Shown here: one piece after another, positions 1 through 7,722 of the stretch
How the letters are laid out: every line of letters begins with the position of its first letter
Numbering within the stretch: position 1 is the stretch's first letter
Source: DATLYH01 sp035575035
Lineage (GTDB): Bacteria; Planctomycetota; Planctomycetia; Gemmatales; Gemmataceae
Assembly (NCBI GenBank): GCA_035575035.1
Contig: DATLYH010000387.1
Location: 1-37,072 of the forward strand
Reading direction: 5' to 3'
Length of the DNA: 37,072 bases
Notes under the pieces: generated by a model
What the model was told of the DNA's origin: nothing
Database searches by the model: none
What the model saw: only the letters and a program-made list of their open reading frames with translations
Made by a program: the position numbers and the translations under genes

Positions 1-386
1 GCCGTCTTCCCGGCATCTCCCAGGCGCCGCTCGTGCCGCTTGATGATGCGGGTGTAGCCGCCCGGCCGGTCGCGGTAGCGCGGCCCCAGGTCGTCGAACA
101 GCTTCTGGATGATCCGCCGGTGGTCGGCTTCGTTCTCGTCCTCGCTCGGGTTGACCTCCGCGTTGCGGGTCGGTCCGAGGATGGCGATGGCCCGCCGGCG
201 GGCGTGTAGCGTCCCCTTGCGGGCCAACGTGATTAGCTTCTCGACGAAGGGGCGTACTTCCTTCGCCTTCTCCACCGTAGTGATGATCCGCTCGTGGCGG
301 AACAGGGCCAGGGCCAGGTTGCGCTTCAGGGCCAGGCGATGGCTGGCGTTGCGGCCCAACTTGCGGCCGGCTTTGCGGTGTCTCAT
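1..386 (-). CDS. rplQ: 50S ribosomal protein L17 (partial, 3' end cut by window edge)
   Basis: The minus-strand frame from the ATG at 386 reads MRHRKAGRKLGRNASHRLAL and continues with FRHERIITTVEKAKE and a GYTRIIKRHERRLGDAGK segment. These are signature stretches of bacterial L17, a large-subunit protein near the peptide exit tunnel. The first 128 codons are present and the stop lies beyond position 1. It is the last visible gene of the rpmJ-rpsM-rpsK-rpsD-rpoA-rplQ operon, and rpoA-rplQ adjacency is the normal bacterial order. No Shine-Dalgarno is seen: the bases upstream are the ACTACGGACT repeat, ending 8 bases before the ATG. Family identity is certain; translation coupling across the repeat is inferred. 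Confidence 0.96.
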   Translation of the reverse strand, partial: MRHRKAGRKLGRNASHRLALKRNLALALFRHERIITTVEKAKEVRPFVEKLITLARKGTLHARRRAIAILGPTRNAEVNPSEDENEADHRRIIQKLFDDLGPRYRDRPGGYTRIIKRHERRLGDAGKT

Positions 387-393
387 GGATCGC

Positions 394-472
394 AGTCCGT
401 AGTCCGTAGTCCGTAGTTAGCAGCACTCGGCAGTCATTCGCGGCCCCGGTCCGCAGCTACGGGCTGCGGACC
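394..472. repeat. AGTCCGT-type palindromic repeat in the rpoA-rplQ spacer
   Basis: Positions 394-420 hold three tandem AGTCCGT units ending in AGTTAG. At 448-457 and 463-472 lies a perfect 10-bp inverted repeat (GGTCCGCAGC and its complement) with a 5-base loop. Related units occur at 2157-2249 and 8731-8801. Read on the minus strand, the array runs into the rplQ start, where an SD would be expected. Confidence 0.8.
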
Positions 473-484
473 ACGGGCGCCGAA

Positions 485-1486
485 CTAACGTCGCAGCGAC
501 GTCGGCAGCTTCATGCCCAGGTGCAGGCCGCGCTCGGCCAGTTTGTTCTTGACCTCGCGCAGCGTGGTCTCGCCGAAGTTGCGGACTTCCAACAGTTCGT
601 CGTCGGTGCGGATCACCAGGTCGCGGACGGTGGTAATCCCCTCCGACTCCAGACAGTTAGTTGCCCGGACCGACAGTTCCAACTCGGCCAGGCTCATGTT
701 GAGCTTGCGCTCCAGCTCGTGGTCGATCGGCTCGCCGGGGGCGCCGGCCGGCACCCGCTCCTCGACGGCGATTTCCGGGCCCGGCTCGGCATACTGGATG
801 AAGGGGTTCAGGTGCTTACGCAGGATCTTGGCCCCCTCGACCAGGGCCATCTGCGGCGTGATGGTGCCGTTGGTCCAGATCTCCATGATCAGTTTGTCGT
901 AGTTGGTCCGCTGGCCGACGCGGGTGTCCTCGATCTCATACTTGACCCGGACCACCGGCGAGAAGCTGGAGTCAACCGGGATGACGCCGATCTCCCGCTC
1001 CTTGCCGGCGTTCTCGTCAGCGGTGCGGTAGCCCCGGCCGTTCTCCACCGTCATCTCGACGACGAAGGGGACATCATCGGTCAGGGTGGCGATGATATGG
1101 TCGGGATTGATGATGTGGACCGACTCATCGGCGATGATGTCGGAGGCCTTGACCACCCCTTTCTCGTGGCGGTTGATGGTGATGGTCTTGGGCTGTTCGC
1201 TGGTGTTGCGGACGACCAGGCTCTTGATATTCAGGATGATATCGGTGACGTCTTCGACAACCCCGGGAATGGTGGTGATCTCGTGCTGAACGCCCTGGAT
1301 CTTGACCCGGGTGACAGCGCTGCCCTCCAGGCTGGACAGCAGAATGCGGCGCAGGCTGTTACCGACGGTGACCCCGAAGCCGCGCTCGAACGGCTCGGCG
1401 ATGAACTTGCCGTAGGTGTCGGTCAGCGTGCTGCGGTCGCTGACCACCCGGCTGGGCAGTTCCAGACCACGCCAACGAATGCGCAT
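485..1486 (-). CDS. rpoA: DNA-directed RNA polymerase alpha subunit
   Basis: The 333-aa product is the alpha subunit that nucleates assembly of the core polymerase. The N-terminal dimerisation domain (about residues 1-230) holds the conserved EPFERGFGVTVGNSLRRILL stretch. The C-terminal domain (about 245-325) holds LELSVRATNCLESEGI and FGETTLREVKNKL, the helix-hairpin-helix surface that contacts UP elements and activators. I chose the ATG at 1486 because AGGAGAT precedes it by about 8 bases; the same frame is open 12 codons further upstream without an SD. The length is normal for the family. It lies between rpsD (32-base gap) and rplQ, as in most bacteria. Confidence 0.97.
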   Translation of the reverse strand: MRIRWRGLELPSRVVSDRSTLTDTYGKFIAEPFERGFGVTVGNSLRRILLSSLEGSAVTRVKIQGVQHEITTIPGVVEDVTDIILNIKSLVVRNTSEQPKTITINRHEKGVVKASDIIADESVHIINPDHIIATLTDDVPFVVEMTVENGRGYRTADENAGKEREIGVIPVDSSFSPVVRVKYEIEDTRVGQRTNYDKLIMEIWTNGTITPQMALVEGAKILRKHLNPFIQYAEPGPEIAVEERVPAGAPGEPIDHELERKLNMSLAELELSVRATNCLESEGITTVRDLVIRTDDELLEVRNFGETTLREVKNKLAERGLHLGMKLPTSLRR

Positions 1487-1518
1487 AAGAGGGGATCTCC
1501 TGTCACAAGGGAAACGAA

Positions 1519-2154
1519 TCAACGCGCCGAAACTTCGATGACCAGCTGCTCACGGATGTCACGGATGCGCGGGTCCACGTCGTCCCGGGTAGGCAGCCGG
1601 AGCACCCGCCCCTCGGGGGGCTCGGTACCGGTGCGCTCCAGGAAGTCGGGGACGGGCGGCGGGTTCTCTTGCAGGTTGAGCTTGACCAGCTGCAAACTTC
1701 GCGGCCGGCTCTTGACGGTGACCGTGTCGCCGGCTTTCAGCAGCAGGCTGGGGATGTTGCAGGCCCGGCCGTTGACCATCACGTGGCCGTGACTGACGAG
1801 CTGGCGGGCGCTGGCGCGGCTGGGGGCGAAGCCCAGCCGGTGCACCACGTTATCGAGTCGGCGCTCCAGGATGCTAAGCAACATCTCGCCGGTGTTCTCC
1901 GGCGAGCGCGAGGCCAGCGCGAAGTAGCGGCGGAACTGGCGCTCGAACACGCCATAGAACCGCTTTAGCTTCTGCTTCTCGCGCAGGCGCTTGCCGTACT
2001 CGCTCGGCTTGCCGCGTCGGGCCCCGTGCATGCCCGGCGCCGGCCGCTTGCGGTCGATGGGGCACTTCGGGCTCTCACAGCGGCTGCCTTTGAGATACAG
2101 CTTGACGCCCTCACGACGGCAAAGTTTGCAAACCGGATCCAGGTAACGACCCAT
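1519..2154 (-). CDS. rpsD: 30S ribosomal protein S4
   Basis: This 211-aa primary 16S-rRNA-binding protein begins MGRYLDPVCKLCRREG. Four cysteines (C9, C12, C26, C31) form the zinc-knuckle type N-terminus of zinc-binding S4 proteins. The S4 RNA-binding domain follows (about 100-165, with RLDNVVHRLGFAPSRASARQ and HGHVMVNG). The frame is open for 46 further codons upstream, but that stretch is spacer repeat, so the start is set at the ATG at 2154 by family alignment. That ATG is preceded by ACTACGGACTACC from the AGTCCGT repeat, with no SD. In many bacteria S4 represses its own operon; nothing here proves that. Confidence 0.96.
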   Translation of the reverse strand: MGRYLDPVCKLCRREGVKLYLKGSRCESPKCPIDRKRPAPGMHGARRGKPSEYGKRLREKQKLKRFYGVFERQFRRYFALASRSPENTGEMLLSILERRLDNVVHRLGFAPSRASARQLVSHGHVMVNGRACNIPSLLLKAGDTVTVKSRPRSLQLVKLNLQENPPPVPDFLERTGTEPPEGRVLRLPTRDDVDPRIRDIREQLVIEVSAR

Positions 2155-2261
2155 GGTAGTCCGTAGTCCGTAGTTAGTAGTCCGTGGTAGCTTGGGGTCA
2201 GGGCCGAGTAGTCCGCCGTCCGGCACGTCTTTGCTCCGGACCACGGACTCCTGACGGCTGA
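2155..2261. repeat. AGTCCGT-type repeat in the rpsK-rpsD spacer
   Basis: Tandem AGTCCGT units at about 2157-2185 are followed by an inverted pair: AGTCCGTGG at 2179-2187 against CCACGGACT at 2241-2249. This fills the whole spacer between rpsK and rpsD and its end touches the rpsD start codon. It is the same family as 394-472 and 8731-8801. Confidence 0.75.
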
Positions 2262-2642
2262 CTAAACGCGCCGCTTCTTGGGGGGGCGGCACCCATTGTG
2301 CGGCAGCGGGGTGACGTCCTCGATGGCCTTGATGTTCAGGCCGGCGGCCTGCAAGGCGGTGATGGCCGACTCCCGGCCGGAGCCGGGGCCCTTGACCCGC
2401 ACCTCGATCTCCTTCAGGCCGAACTTGGCGGCCCGCTCGGCGGCCACCTCGGCGGCCCGCTGGGCGGCGAACGGCGTGCTCTTCCGGCTACCCTTGAAGC
2501 CGACCGTGCCGGCCGAGGCATAGCAGAGCGTGTCCCCGTTGGGATCGGTGATGGTAACGATGGTGTTGTTGAACGTCGCCTTGATGTGGGCGATGCCGCG
2601 GCTGACGTTGCGCCGCGCCTTGCGTTTCTTGCTCTTGGCCAC
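2262..2642 (-). CDS. rpsK: 30S ribosomal protein S11
   Basis: The 126-aa product is a platform protein of the small subunit. It has the family hallmarks GIAHIKATFNNTIVTITDPN near the N-terminus, KGPGSGRESAI in the middle and the basic HNGCRPPKKRRV tail. The start is GTG at 2642: GTG GCC AAG AGC gives the expected MAKS opening, with GGAG about 12 bases upstream. The CCCCTC-type GC palindrome at 2661-2692 sits just upstream. It is the third visible gene of the operon, between rpsM and rpsD, the usual order. Confidence 0.96.
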   Translation of the reverse strand: MAKSKKRKARRNVSRGIAHIKATFNNTIVTITDPNGDTLCYASAGTVGFKGSRKSTPFAAQRAAEVAAERAAKFGLKEIEVRVKGPGSGRESAITALQAAGLNIKAIEDVTPLPHNGCRPPKKRRV

Positions 2643-2660
2643 TGCTTCCGCTCCCTCAAT

Positions 2661-2692
2661 CCCCTCGCCCCTCCTCTGCGGCGGGAGGGGAG
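2661..2692. repeat. GC-rich CCCCTC palindrome in the rpsM-rpsK spacer
   Basis: An imperfect inverted repeat of the CCCCTCGCCCCTCC / GGGAGGGGAG type. It is short, but the same in sequence style as the arrays inside the coding regions at 12040-12176 and 23107-23335. Confidence 0.55.
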
Positions 2693-2699
2693 AAAATCG

Positions 2700-3086
2700 C
2701 TAACCGCGCAGCTCCTTGACCCCCTTCTTGCCGGCGACCGTCTTGCGTGGGCCCTTGCGGGTGCGGGCGTTGGTGCGGGTCCGTTGGCCGCGGACCGGCA
2801 GGCTGCGCCGGTGGCGGAGGCCCCGGTAGCAGCCGATGTCCTTCAGCCGGGCGATGTTTTGCTGGACCTGGCGGCGGAGTTGCCCCTCAACGACATACTC
2901 GCGGTCAATGAGGTTGGCCAGCCGGCTTAGCTCGTCGTCGGACAGCTCCTTGGCCCGCCGCTGGGGGTCCACCCGCGCTTGCTCGCACAGCCGCAGTGCT
3001 AGCGTCGGGCCGATCCCGTAGAGGTAGCGCAGGGAGATATGCGTCGGTTTGTCGCCGGGGATGTCCACACCAAGGATGCGCGGCAT
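2700..3086 (-). CDS. rpsM: 30S ribosomal protein S13
   Basis: The 128-aa small-subunit head protein begins MPRILGVDIPGDKPTHISL. It has YLYGIGPTLALRLCEQARVD (helix-hairpin-helix-like region) and the typical basic end RGQRTRTNARTRKGPRKTV. The ATG at 3086 has AGGAG about 9 bases upstream; an 18-codon upstream extension of the open frame is not used. It sits between rpmJ and rpsK as in most bacterial alpha operons. Confidence 0.97.
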   Translation of the reverse strand: MPRILGVDIPGDKPTHISLRYLYGIGPTLALRLCEQARVDPQRRAKELSDDELSRLANLIDREYVVEGQLRRQVQQNIARLKDIGCYRGLRHRRSLPVRGQRTRTNARTRKGPRKTVAGKKGVKELRG

Positions 3087-3153
3087 ACCTTGAACTCCTA
3101 ATCTTCCGGGTGGGTGGCAGGCGGGTAAACGAGCCCGCAAGCAATCCGCACAA

Positions 3154-3267
3154 CTAGCCCTGGCGCTGCTTGTGACGCGGGTTGGTGCAAATCACGTACA
3201 GCCGCCCGCGCCGGCGGACCAGCTTGCAGTTCTCACAGATCCGTTTGACGCTGGCTCGTACCTTCAT
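3154..3267 (-). CDS. rpmJ: 50S ribosomal protein L36 (zinc-binding form)
   Basis: This is a 37-aa protein: MKVRASVKRICENCKLVRRR at the N-terminus and CTNPRHKQRQG at the C-terminus. The zinc ligands C11, C14, C27 and H32 are all present, so it is the C+ (zinc ribbon) form. GGAGG lies about 9 bases before the ATG at 3267. It is the first gene of this operon in the window. No infA, map or secY precedes it; the upstream DNA holds a promoter and repeats and then a divergent gene. Confidence 0.95.
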   Translation of the reverse strand: MKVRASVKRICENCKLVRRRGRLYVICTNPRHKQRQG

Positions 3268-3317
3268 CGTCCCCTCCCTCCGGAACGTCATCTGTGCGCA
3301 TAAGGGGAGAATTCATT

Positions 3318-3346
3318 CTTATATCACACTCGGTTAAAACAGACAA
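3318..3346 (-). promoter_or_regulatory. sigma70-like promoter of the rpmJ operon
   Basis: On the minus strand TTGTCT (3346-3341), a 17-base spacer and TATAAG (3323-3318) match a vegetative promoter. Transcription would start near 3311, about 45 bases before rpmJ. It is the only good match between rpmJ and the divergent gene, and the operon needs a promoter here. Confidence 0.65.
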
Positions 3347-3379
3347 GGGGGAAAACTTGGCAATTGGCGTGCCCCGCGA

Positions 3380-3477
3380 GGCGAGCGGCCGGTGTCAACC
3401 GGCCGGTTGCCGGTTAACCGAGGGCAGCATCAGGCGAGCGGCCGGTGTCAACCGGCCGGTTCACACCGGCCGCTCGC
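3380..3477. repeat. GAGCGGCCGGTGTCAACCGG repeat pair with long hairpin
   Basis: A 29-base unit occurs twice in direct orientation, at 3380-3408 and 3433-3461. The second copy continues into an inverted arm: GCGAGCGGCCGGTGT at 3434-3448 pairs perfectly with 3463-3477. The 14-base loop is itself built around AACCGGCCGGTT. The element occupies the otherwise geneless 3268-3644 stretch between the ribosomal operon and the divergent DUF1549 gene. Confidence 0.8.
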
Positions 3478-3644
3478 TTGATGGGCGGAACGATACGCAG
3501 GGAGAGTTTTGCTTTCCCACCGATACCAGCCGCCGTTACAATAGCACCAACCTGCGTACCTTGCTGCTGCCCCAGGGGGGACTGCCTGCCTGCCGTCCTG
3601 TTGATCCCGCCTTCATTGACCTTGCCGCCGGAAGGGTTCGTTCC

Positions 3645-6113
3645 ATGATGACGCTTCGGGTCCGAGATGGCTGCTGTCTGGGTCTTCTCGTGGTCGGCCT
3701 GCTGGCGCCGGCAGTCCGGGCGGAACCGGCCAATGCCCTCGTGCGTCTCGTGGTGGAGCCGGCCGAGGTGGTCCTGCGCGGGCCGTGGGACCGGCAGCAG
3801 CTGGTGATCACCGCCCATCATGGAGATAATGTCCGCGATCTGACGGGGGCCGTCCCTTGCATTTCGTCAGCGCCGGAGGTGGCGGAGGTTTCCCCCACTG
3901 GAGTGGTGGTGCCGCACGGCAACGGCGAGACCGTGCTGACCATCGGGCCGGATAGCCTGGCGGTGAAGGTGCCGGTGCGGGTGAAGGGCATGGACCGGCC
4001 GGCGCCGGTCAGTTTTACGCACCACGTCCTCCCCGCTCTGACCCGGGCCGGCTGCAACGCAGGGGCCTGTCACGGTACGCCGACCGGCAAGAACGGCTTC
4101 CGCCTCAGTCTGCGCGGCTACGATCCGCAACTTGACATCGGTACCCTGACCCGCGAGGTCCAAGGGCGGCGGATCAACCCGGTCCAGCCGGATGCCAGCC
4201 TCCTTTTGCTCAAGGCCACCGCCCAGGTTCCCCATGAAGGAGGCCGGCGCTTCACGAAGGACAGTTACCTTTACACCCTGCTGCGTCACTGGATCGCCCA
4301 GGGAGGGCAGGACGATACCTCCACGGCCGCCCGGCTGACGCGGCTGGAAGTGTCCCCGCCGTACCGCCTTCTCGAAGCGCCGGCCGCCGGTCAGCAGCTG
4401 CGGGTACTGGCCCATTACGCCGACGGCTCGGTGCGCGACGTGACCGCGCTGGCCCGTTACAGCGTCAACGATGAGGCGGTCGCCCGGGTGACGCCGTCCG
4501 GCCGGGTCGAGAAGAACAAGCGCGGCGAAGCGGTCGTGGCCGTCGAGTACCTGGGCCGCATGGCCACCGCCCGGATCATCTTCCGCGAGGAAGTGCCGGG
4601 CTTTGCCTGGCCCGACCCGCCTGAGCGCAACTACATCGACCGGCACGTGTTCGCCCAGCTGCGCCTGTTGCGGATTGAGCCGTCGCCGCTGGCGAGCGAT
4701 GAGCATTTCCTCCGCCGCGCTTACCTGGACGCCATCGGCCGGCTCCCCACGCCGGAGGAGGCCCGGCGCTTCCTGGCGGATACCGATCCCGGCAAGCGCG
4801 ACCGATTGATCGACACCCTGCTGGAGCGGCCGGAGTTCGCCGATTGGTGGGCGCTGAAGTGGGCCGACCGCCTCGGCTGCAATCAGCGCTTCGTCGGCAA
4901 GATTGGGGCAGTCAAGTATCACGAGTGGATTCGCCATCAGATGGCGGCCAACGTGCCGGAGGATGAGTTCGTCCGGACCATCCTGACCAGTGCGGGGGGC
5001 AACTACGGCAACCCGCCGGCCGGCTTCTACCGCCGTCTCCGCGATCCGCAGACCCGGGCGGAGGAAGTGGCCCAGCTGTTCCTCGGCGTCCGCCTCCAGT
5101 GCGCCCGCTGCCACAACCACCCCGGCGAGCGCTGGACGCAGGATGATCACCTCGGCCTGGCCGCCTTCTTCGCCCGCCTCCGCTACCGCGACGGCCCCTT
5201 CTTCATCCAACGGTATGACAAGGAGGAAACCGTCTACCTCACCCGGGAAGGGGAAGTGACTCATCCGCGTACCGGCCAGGTGGTGCCGCCCCGGTTCCTC
5301 GGTGAAGCCGCCCCGGCGCCAGCGACCGCCGGCGACCGCCGGGAGGTGCTGGCCCGCTGGCTGACCAGCCCGGACAATCCCTTCTTTGCCCGCGCCGCGG
5401 TCAACCGCATCTGGTATCACCTGTTCGGCCGGGGCATCGTCGAGCCGGTGGACGACCTGCGCAGCACCAACCCGCCGAGCAACGAGGCACTGCTCGAGGC
5501 GCTGGCGGCCGACTTCGTCCGGCATGGCTTCGACCGCAAGCACCTGATCCGCACCATCATGAGGTCTCGGACCTACCAGCTCAGTCCCGAGCCGACGCCG
5601 AGCAACGCCGATGACGACAAGTATTTCTCTCATGCCCGGCTGCGGCGGTTGGGGGCGGAGCAACTGCTTGATGCGCTCAGTGACGCTACCGGGGTGCCGG
5701 AGAAGTTTCCTGGCCTGCCGCTAGGCACGCCGGCCGCGGCCCTGCCCGACGGCGAGTACAAGCACCCGCTCCTGGAGGCATTCGGCCGGCCGGCTCGGGC
5801 GATGGCCTGCGAGTGCGAGCGCGACCCGGATACCAACCTGGGGCAAGCCCTGCATCTGGTGGGCGGCCTCACGGTCCACGAGAAGATCGCCAGCGCCGCC
5901 GGCCGGGTGGCCCGCCTGCTCACCGCCGGCCGATCCGACGCCGAGATTATCGACGAGCTGTTCCTGGCCACGCTGAGCCGGCCCCCAACCGAAGAAGAGC
6001 GCCGGGCGATGCTCCGCCACTTCACCCGAGCAGGCCCGGAGCGGCGCAAGCGAGTGGCCGAGGACCTGCTGCATGCCTTGCTCAACAGCACCGAATTCCT
6101 GTTCCAGCATTGA
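3645..6113 (+). CDS. DUF1549/DUF1553 planctomycete cytochrome-type exported protein with BIG2-like domain
   Basis: The 822-aa product has a signal peptide (MMTLRVRDGCCLGLLVVGLL, ending about AVRAE) and an Ig-like BIG2-type region at about 35-110. At 137-143 a CNAGACH site has four residues between the cysteines instead of the usual two. A second BIG2-like stretch lies at about 230-310. DUF1549 carries CARCHNHPGERWTQDD at 486-501, and DUF1553 (about 560-820) carries NPFFARAAVNRIWYHLFGRG. The family is abundant in planctomycetes and usually exported; its biochemical role is not established, though heme binding and polysaccharide-related roles have been proposed. The open frame reaches upstream to 3294, but only the ATG at 3645 gives a signal peptide. 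No DUF1501 partner lies next to it. Confidence 0.9.
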   Translation: MMTLRVRDGCCLGLLVVGLLAPAVRAEPANALVRLVVEPAEVVLRGPWDRQQLVITAHHGDNVRDLTGAVPCISSAPEVAEVSPTGVVVPHGNGETVLTIGPDSLAVKVPVRVKGMDRPAPVSFTHHVLPALTRAGCNAGACHGTPTGKNGFRLSLRGYDPQLDIGTLTREVQGRRINPVQPDASLLLLKATAQVPHEGGRRFTKDSYLYTLLRHWIAQGGQDDTSTAARLTRLEVSPPYRLLEAPAAGQQLRVLAHYADGSVRDVTALARYSVNDEAVARVTPSGRVEKNKRGEAVVAVEYLGRMATARIIFREEVPGFAWPDPPERNYIDRHVFAQLRLLRIEPSPLASDEHFLRRAYLDAIGRLPTPEEARRFLADTDPGKRDRLIDTLLERPEFADWWALKWADRLGCNQRFVGKIGAVKYHEWIRHQMAANVPEDEFVRTILTSAGGNYGNPPAGFYRRLRDPQTRAEEVAQLFLGVRLQCARCHNHPGERWTQDDHLGLAAFFARLRYRDGPFFIQRYDKEETVYLTREGEVTHPRTGQVVPPRFLGEAAPAPATAGDRREVLARWLTSPDNPFFARAAVNRIWYHLFGRGIVEPVDDLRSTNPPSNEALLEALAADFVRHGFDRKHLIRTIMRSRTYQLSPEPTPSNADDDKYFSHARLRRLGAEQLLDALSDATGVPEKFPGLPLGTPAAALPDGEYKHPLLEAFGRPARAMACECERDPDTNLGQALHLVGGLTVHEKIASAAGRVARLLTAGRSDAEIIDELFLATLSRPPTEEERRAMLRHFTRAGPERRKRVAEDLLHALLNSTEFLFQH

Positions 6114-6511
6114 GCCGCAGACCCACTTCCGCTCACGAAGCAGGGCCCCCGGTATCTCCTCATGCCGCCCGTGAGACGAGATTGCCCACCTCTGCCGCGG
6201 CCGTGCCCACCGGGGTTGCTCGGGGCGTTTTCCGGGCCGAAAACGGCCCCGGTTCGGAGACCTTTTCTGGGCCGGATCACTTGCCGGTAAAGGGATTTAG
6301 GGTAGCTTGACAAGGCAGGGGAAGTTTACTACCAAGAGAGTACGATCCACCCCCCTGGCGACTCCGCGAAGCGGCCCCGGCGGTCGGGCGGCATGCGCAG
6401 GCCAGTCACCAGCGCCGGGCGACAGTCACGTAACCCGAACGCCGATAAACAAGGGGGAGAAACAGGAGGCGTTCCCCCTGATCGGTTCTTCCCAATGATG
6501 AGGGCACTCTG
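6114..6511 (+). other. intergenic stretch without a supported gene
   Basis: About 400 bases between the DUF1549 protein and the acidic protein. The short open frames here have no SD, family signature or sensible composition. No strong palindrome was seen. Confidence 0.5.
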
Positions 6512-6856
6512 ATGTTCGCGGGCACACGGTTGGTTCCTTCCCGGTTGGCAGCGGAACTGGAAGCGCCATGGCGGCTGCTGCCGGGCAGTCGTCCTGAGGA
6601 ACTCCCTCCCCTGCTGGCGCGGGACGAGGACGATGACGACTTCGACGAGGACGAGGAGGACGAGGAGGACTGGGACGAGGAGGAGGACCTCGACGAGGAC
6701 TTCGACGAGGACTTCGAGGATGAGGACTTTGAGGACGAAGACCTCGAAGACCTCGACGAGGACGAGGAGTTCGACGACTACGACGAGGACGAAGACCTCG
6801 ACGAGGAAGACGAGGACGAGGATTGGGACGAGGACGAGGACGAGCCTCCGGATTAG
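6512..6856 (+). CDS. highly acidic Asp/Glu-rich low-complexity protein
   Basis: The 114-aa frame begins MFAGTRLVPSRLAAELEAPW; from about residue 38 it is almost entirely D and E with F, Y, W and L spaced through it, ending DEDEPPD. The codons are repeats of GAC/GAG, so every other frame also stays open, giving an Arg/Thr-rich or a Val/Leu-rich shadow. I prefer this frame because it has a start with GAGGG about 10 bases upstream and a clean stop, and because similar acidic proteins are common in this phylum as far as I recall. Function unknown; a disordered polyanion is all the sequence shows. Confidence 0.5.
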   Translation: MFAGTRLVPSRLAAELEAPWRLLPGSRPEELPPLLARDEDDDDFDEDEEDEEDWDEEEDLDEDFDEDFEDEDFEDEDLEDLDEDEEFDDYDEDEDLDEEDEDEDWDEDEDEPPD

Positions 6857-6983
6857 TGGACCGGCGCGGGAGGCGACCGCGGGTGCGGGGCCGGCGGCTG
6901 GGGGGATGTCTGTGCGCCGCGGGGTCCTGCGGGCATCACGGCGCCGGGCCGCTTGCAGGTCCGATCGGGAACGCCAGCACTTG

Positions 6984-7016
6984 CCTGAGCCGCGCGCCCC
7001 GGGCGCGCGGCTCGGG
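6984..7016 (+). terminator. possible intrinsic terminator hairpin
   Basis: GAGCCGCGCGCCC (6987-6999) is followed almost at once by its complement (7001-7013), with further pairing outside it. Only TTGCTTT follows, so the T-tract is weak. It lies between the acidic-protein gene and the promoter of the TPR gene. Confidence 0.4.
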
Positions 7017-7099
7017 TTGCTTTGGGAGGCCGCGGGAGACCCCCACGCCGAGCGATCCTCTCCCGGCCGGCGGAAACCAGCGCGGCCGCTGCCAGCGCT

Positions 7100-7127
7100 T
7101 TGCACTTCCAGACGACCTGGTTATAAT
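7100..7127 (+). promoter_or_regulatory. sigma70-like promoter of the TPR gene
   Basis: TTGCAC (7100-7105), a 16-base spacer and a perfect TATAAT (7122-7127). The start would be near 7134, about 70 bases before the TPR gene. Confidence 0.6.
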
Positions 7128-7204
7128 CGAGGTGGGCCAGGGAGGGGTGGGCCGGCGCCGGAGTCAGCCCCCTCCCGCCTCGCCCAGAACTGCAGGGGGA
7201 AGTT

Positions 7205-7639
7205 ATGGCACACCAGGGGAAGTACTCCAACGAGGGACCTGACCCCACCTCCGTCGGCAACCCGAGCACGCGGCTGGCCGACCAGAGCCAGCTCGATTTC
7301 GAGCTGGAGTTTTTCGGCGGCATCCTCAAACGGTATCCCGACTATGTGGATGTGTTGCGCGTCATGGGCAATCTGCTGACTCTCAAGGGGCGCTACGCCG
7401 AAGGGCTGCAAGTTGACCGCCGCCTGGTGCAGCTGCGCCCTAACGACGCGCTGGCCCATTACAACCTGGCTTGCAGCTACGCTCTGTTGAAACGGGCCGA
7501 CCAGGCCCTCAAAACACTGCGCCGGGCCGTGGAGCTGGGCTACCGCGACTTCCGCTACATGCGCGAGGACCGCGACCTTGACGCCATCCGCCACGACCCA
7601 CGCTTCCGCCAGCTACTCCGCGAATACGAAAACCGCTAA
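7205..7639 (+). CDS. TPR repeat protein
   Basis: This 144-aa protein has helical repeats. The stretch PDYVDVLRVMGNLLTLKGRY is followed by AEGLQVDRRLVQLRPNDALA and HYNLACSYALLKRADQALK, which are TPR-type with the usual small/large residue spacing; about two and a half repeats cover residues 38-125. The conserved ending (YRDFRYMREDRDLDAIRHDP) is typical of short planctomycete TPR proteins. AGGGGGAA precedes the ATG at 7205. There is no signal peptide, so it is probably a cytoplasmic scaffold. Partners are unknown; the next gene starts 81 bases on, beyond a repeat. Confidence 0.85.
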   Translation: MAHQGKYSNEGPDPTSVGNPSTRLADQSQLDFELEFFGGILKRYPDYVDVLRVMGNLLTLKGRYAEGLQVDRRLVQLRPNDALAHYNLACSYALLKRADQALKTLRRAVELGYRDFRYMREDRDLDAIRHDPRFRQLLREYENR

Positions 7640-7645
7640 CCCAGA

Positions 7646-7722
7646 ATTGCGGATTGCGGATTGCGAATGGCGGATTTTCTCGCCGCTCTGCAATCTGCAA
7701 TCCGCAATCCGCAATCCGCAAT
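7646..7722. repeat. GATTGCGG-type palindrome ending in the start codon of the next gene
   Basis: ATTGCGGATTGCGGATTGCG at 7646-7665 is perfectly complementary to 7703-7722, a 20-bp stem around a 37-base loop. The right arm includes the A and T of the ATG at 7721. No SD lies between the repeat and the start codon. Confidence 0.85.

Noticed and set aside
521..1792. 423-aa plus-strand open frame across rpoA and rpsD
   Set aside because: Antisense to two certain genes; GC-rich coding DNA leaves long shadow frames. No SD or domain.
3867..5663. 598-aa minus-strand frame
   Set aside because: Antisense shadow of the DUF1549 protein; composition is Gly/Ala/Arg/Val-rich without motifs.
6307..6498. 63-aa plus-strand frame
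   Set aside because: No SD, no conserved pattern; TTGACA at its start lacks a -10 partner.
6329..7105. minus-strand frame with long Val/Leu runs resembling a membrane protein
   Set aside because: It is the reverse reading of the GAC/GAG tract; the hydrophobic run is an artefact of that repeat.
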